A stretch of DNA of 36,659 nucleotides, from positions 1,231,007 to 1,267,665 of the forward strand of contig WELB01000010.1 of the NCBI GenBank assembly GCA_009602725.1. The letters are read 5' to 3'. Made by a program: the position numbers and the translations under genes. The stretch comes from Spirogloea muscicola (lineage: Eukaryota; Streptophyta; Zygnematophyceae; Spirogloeales; Spirogloeaceae). Below the pieces are notes generated by a model. That model was not told where the DNA came from and made no database searches. It was given only the letters and a program-made list of their open reading frames with translations. Shown here one piece after another: positions 34,739 to 36,659 of the stretch (positions within the stretch are counted from its first letter, which is position 1; each line of letters opens with the position of its first letter).

Positions 34739-36659
34739 TCAAGTCCCATCTTCAAAGCGCGGTTGCAAGCTCTTCACCACATCCACAACATCGGCCAAGG
34801 TGATGGTGAGCGGTGTGGTCTTAGTGCCGTTGCCATAGAGCAGAAGGTAGTCAAGCTGGCAGATTGCGGCAAGGAAGTGGAAGACGCCATTGTTGTAGCC
34901 ACGCGGTCGGAGCTCCAGGACAGCAGCGGCGGGCGGGAGGTAGAGCATGTTGGTCAGCGCGGAGCCGTGGACGCCCAGGAGGAGCCTCGCCCGCCCAAAC
35001 AAACGCCACGCATGCTCCACCGGTGTGAACCCATCGTGAAAGACCTGCAGAGCCAGCAAAACGACTGAAGCACTCCATCACTGATCTTGAAGGTACTGAA
35101 CTTAGTCCAATCTTATTACAACTTATAGAAGGAGTGGACTTAAGACTGTACGCTGGATAGGAGCTCTGAAGCGAACCTCGATGCGATGGGGAGGGATAAT
35201 CTTGGCTAACTCTCTCAGGAGTACGTCAAAGTCGACGAGCCGGCGTGACGTCGACGTGCGGTTGACAACGACAATGCACCACGACGGGAGCTCCTCGTCG
35301 CCACTGCCGCCGGGTGGTGCCTCGCCCTGCTCCCACGTCTCAATGACCCGCTCAGCAGCTTGCGCCCGTGCGTCCAGGATGGCCGCCGGCAGCCGGCTTG
35401 CCCGGTATCGGTGGCGGCCTGAGCCAGTGCCTGGGTTGCTCCGCGGCAGGATATAATCATCCCGCAGGTGAGATATGAGAGCGCGCGAGGGCCGCCCGCA
35501 CCGCGACTGCGCAGGTAGCACCAGCCGCTTTGTGAAAAAGAGCTCGCCAGGCTGGATGGCATACGTGTTCACCGTTTCTCGCGCAAATCCCACGATTCCA
35601 AATAGGTGGAAGTGCGCCTCCTGTCCAATGGAGCAAACAGAAAACCACGCGCGGGGAGCAAGGTAGCGTTAAGGGCTCAGAGACTCCTGTTTGCTCGCCC
35701 ACAGCTTGAGCCTGAGCAATATAACCAACCGACATCTGGATTAAGTGGCCGCCCAACCTGGCCAGTGCGGTGTGCAACTGGTATGCCGTGCTTGGCAGCG
35801 AGCACATCTCGAAGGAGCATCATCTGCAGTGTGGTCTCGGTGAAGGAGTGGAAGTAGACGGCGGCATTCCAATTGGCGATGCTGGCAAGGTCTTGGAAGG
35901 CCGTCACACGCGTCGCGTTTGGCGTGTACGTCCCCCAATCACACGGGCACGACCTGCATGCGCTCTTAGGGGTCCAGCCTTATGGGCTGGGGGAACTCGT
36001 TTGCCCTCAACTCTCAAAGCCCACAAGCTTGCACCCGCTGCTGCTGGTCACATGAGGTCCCTAGACTGCTGAATAGACTGCTAAAAGCCACAAAGAGAAG
36101 GCCAGCTATACTTCGGTGTTAGACCTGTCTTGGCGACTTCGGCGTTGGATCAACAAGAGATTCAGGCCGTCGGCGGCCGCATCAACGGCAAGTGGGCGCG
36201 CTGAAAAGGCGCGGCCCTCACTTGCAGACAAAGCCATGGATGTAGAGGTTCTGGTCATCGAAGACGCTCCCACGGTCGTTAACGTATACATCGTGCAGCA
36301 CGTATATCTAGCGGCGGCGACGGCGGCGGCGAGAGTGCTGCTGCATCAGCGCAGACTCCGGCTAGAATCGAAGCAGGACGGACAGAGTGTGTAACCTCCA
36401 GAGTTAAGTATAGAATTCTATCTATGTATGTGTAAGTATATATACATAACATAATTATGTAACATGTCCAAGATAAGGTTTGGCATTGGCGTGCCTGGCC
36501 AGCAAAGGGCTCCGCCTCCCAGTCGTCGTCGGCCGCGGCGGCGGCGGCGTCCACGGCGGCGGGGACGTTGAGCGGCCGCGGGGCGCGCACCGGCGCGGTG
36601 TCGACGAGGCCGGCGGTCCAGCACGCTGAGACGGGGCCGGCACCGCCGCCGCCGCCGAC
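34739..36659 (-). CDS. GT61 / EOGT-like glycosyltransferase (5' partial)
   Basis: A DUF563/GT61-family transferase, typically a type II Golgi or ER membrane enzyme that adds sugars (xylose, arabinose or GlcNAc). Exons in transcript order: 36659-36495 (runs off the right edge), 36307-36222, 35953-35758, 35620-35177 and 35044-34739, giving 398 residues in the window. Segments: IYVLHDVYVNDRGSVFDDQN; FHSFTETTLQMMLLRDVLAA; HFHLFGIVGFARETVN; WCIVVVNRTSTSRRLVDFDV; and the diagnostic nucleotide-sugar-site block RLFGRARLLLGVHGSALTNM followed by LYLPPAAAVLELRP, near the C-terminus. The first intron apparently uses a GC donor (CAG|GCACGC). A GT donor at 36463 is an alternative, but it would force exon 1 into a frame with poorer codon bias. 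The N-terminal membrane anchor would lie outside the window. Sugar specificity cannot be inferred. Confidence 0.85.

Overview
This is a eukaryotic nuclear window, almost certainly from a green alga (Chlorophyta, probably trebouxiophyte-like; the class is inference). The genes are intron-dense, with introns of about 100-550 nt. Coding sequence is GC-rich, GCC/CGG trinucleotide tracts sit near gene starts, plant-type CCCTAAA/TTTAGGG tracts lie in introns, and TGTAA occurs behind several stops. The gene content is plant-like: a plastid fibrillin, plant-type sphingosine kinase and inositol-phosphate synthase, and a plant-type AdoMetDC leader. Two runs of N (16786-16789 and 25709) fall inside GC trinucleotide repeats.

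Layout, left to right: (1) fibrillin/PAP, + strand, 5' end outside the window, eight exons to 2150. (2) Vms1/ANKZF1 peptidyl-tRNA endonuclease, - strand, nine exons, 7830-3307. (3) Divergent from it, a polyamine locus on the + strand: a 2-codon tiny uORF and an overlapping 51-codon small uORF (9333-9891), followed by a predicted 851-residue fusion of S-adenosylmethionine decarboxylase and ornithine decarboxylase (9992-13008). (4) Cytosolic 5'-nucleotidase III/UMPH-1, - strand, nine exons, 16846-13739. (5) Divergent from it, sphingosine kinase, + strand, ten exons, 17136-20656. (6) A transposon-rich block at about 21385-24923: a decayed, chimeric LINE on the - strand and a 391-bp TIR element with an internal hairpin. 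(7) myo-Inositol-1-phosphate synthase, + strand, nine exons, 25931-28806. (8) A seven-repeat RCC1 protein with a coiled-coil tail, + strand, 29865-34432. (9) A GT61/EOGT-like glycosyltransferase, - strand, 34739 to beyond the right edge.

The genes are mostly unrelated housekeeping functions. The exception is the polyamine locus. There the two enzymes that supply spermidine synthase (ODC makes putrescine, AdoMetDC makes decarboxylated AdoMet) appear to be one polypeptide, translated behind a conserved polyamine-sensing uORF pair known from land-plant AdoMetDC mRNAs. That would place both branches under one cis translational switch, and it is the strongest candidate here for an undescribed arrangement. 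Secondary observations are a high share of GC-AG introns (about 5-6 of roughly 57), telomere-like tracts that all fall in introns, and a LINE-LINE junction at a shared motif.

Exon boundaries were built by hand from reading-frame continuity, splice dinucleotides and remembered family sequences. No alignment or transcript data were available.
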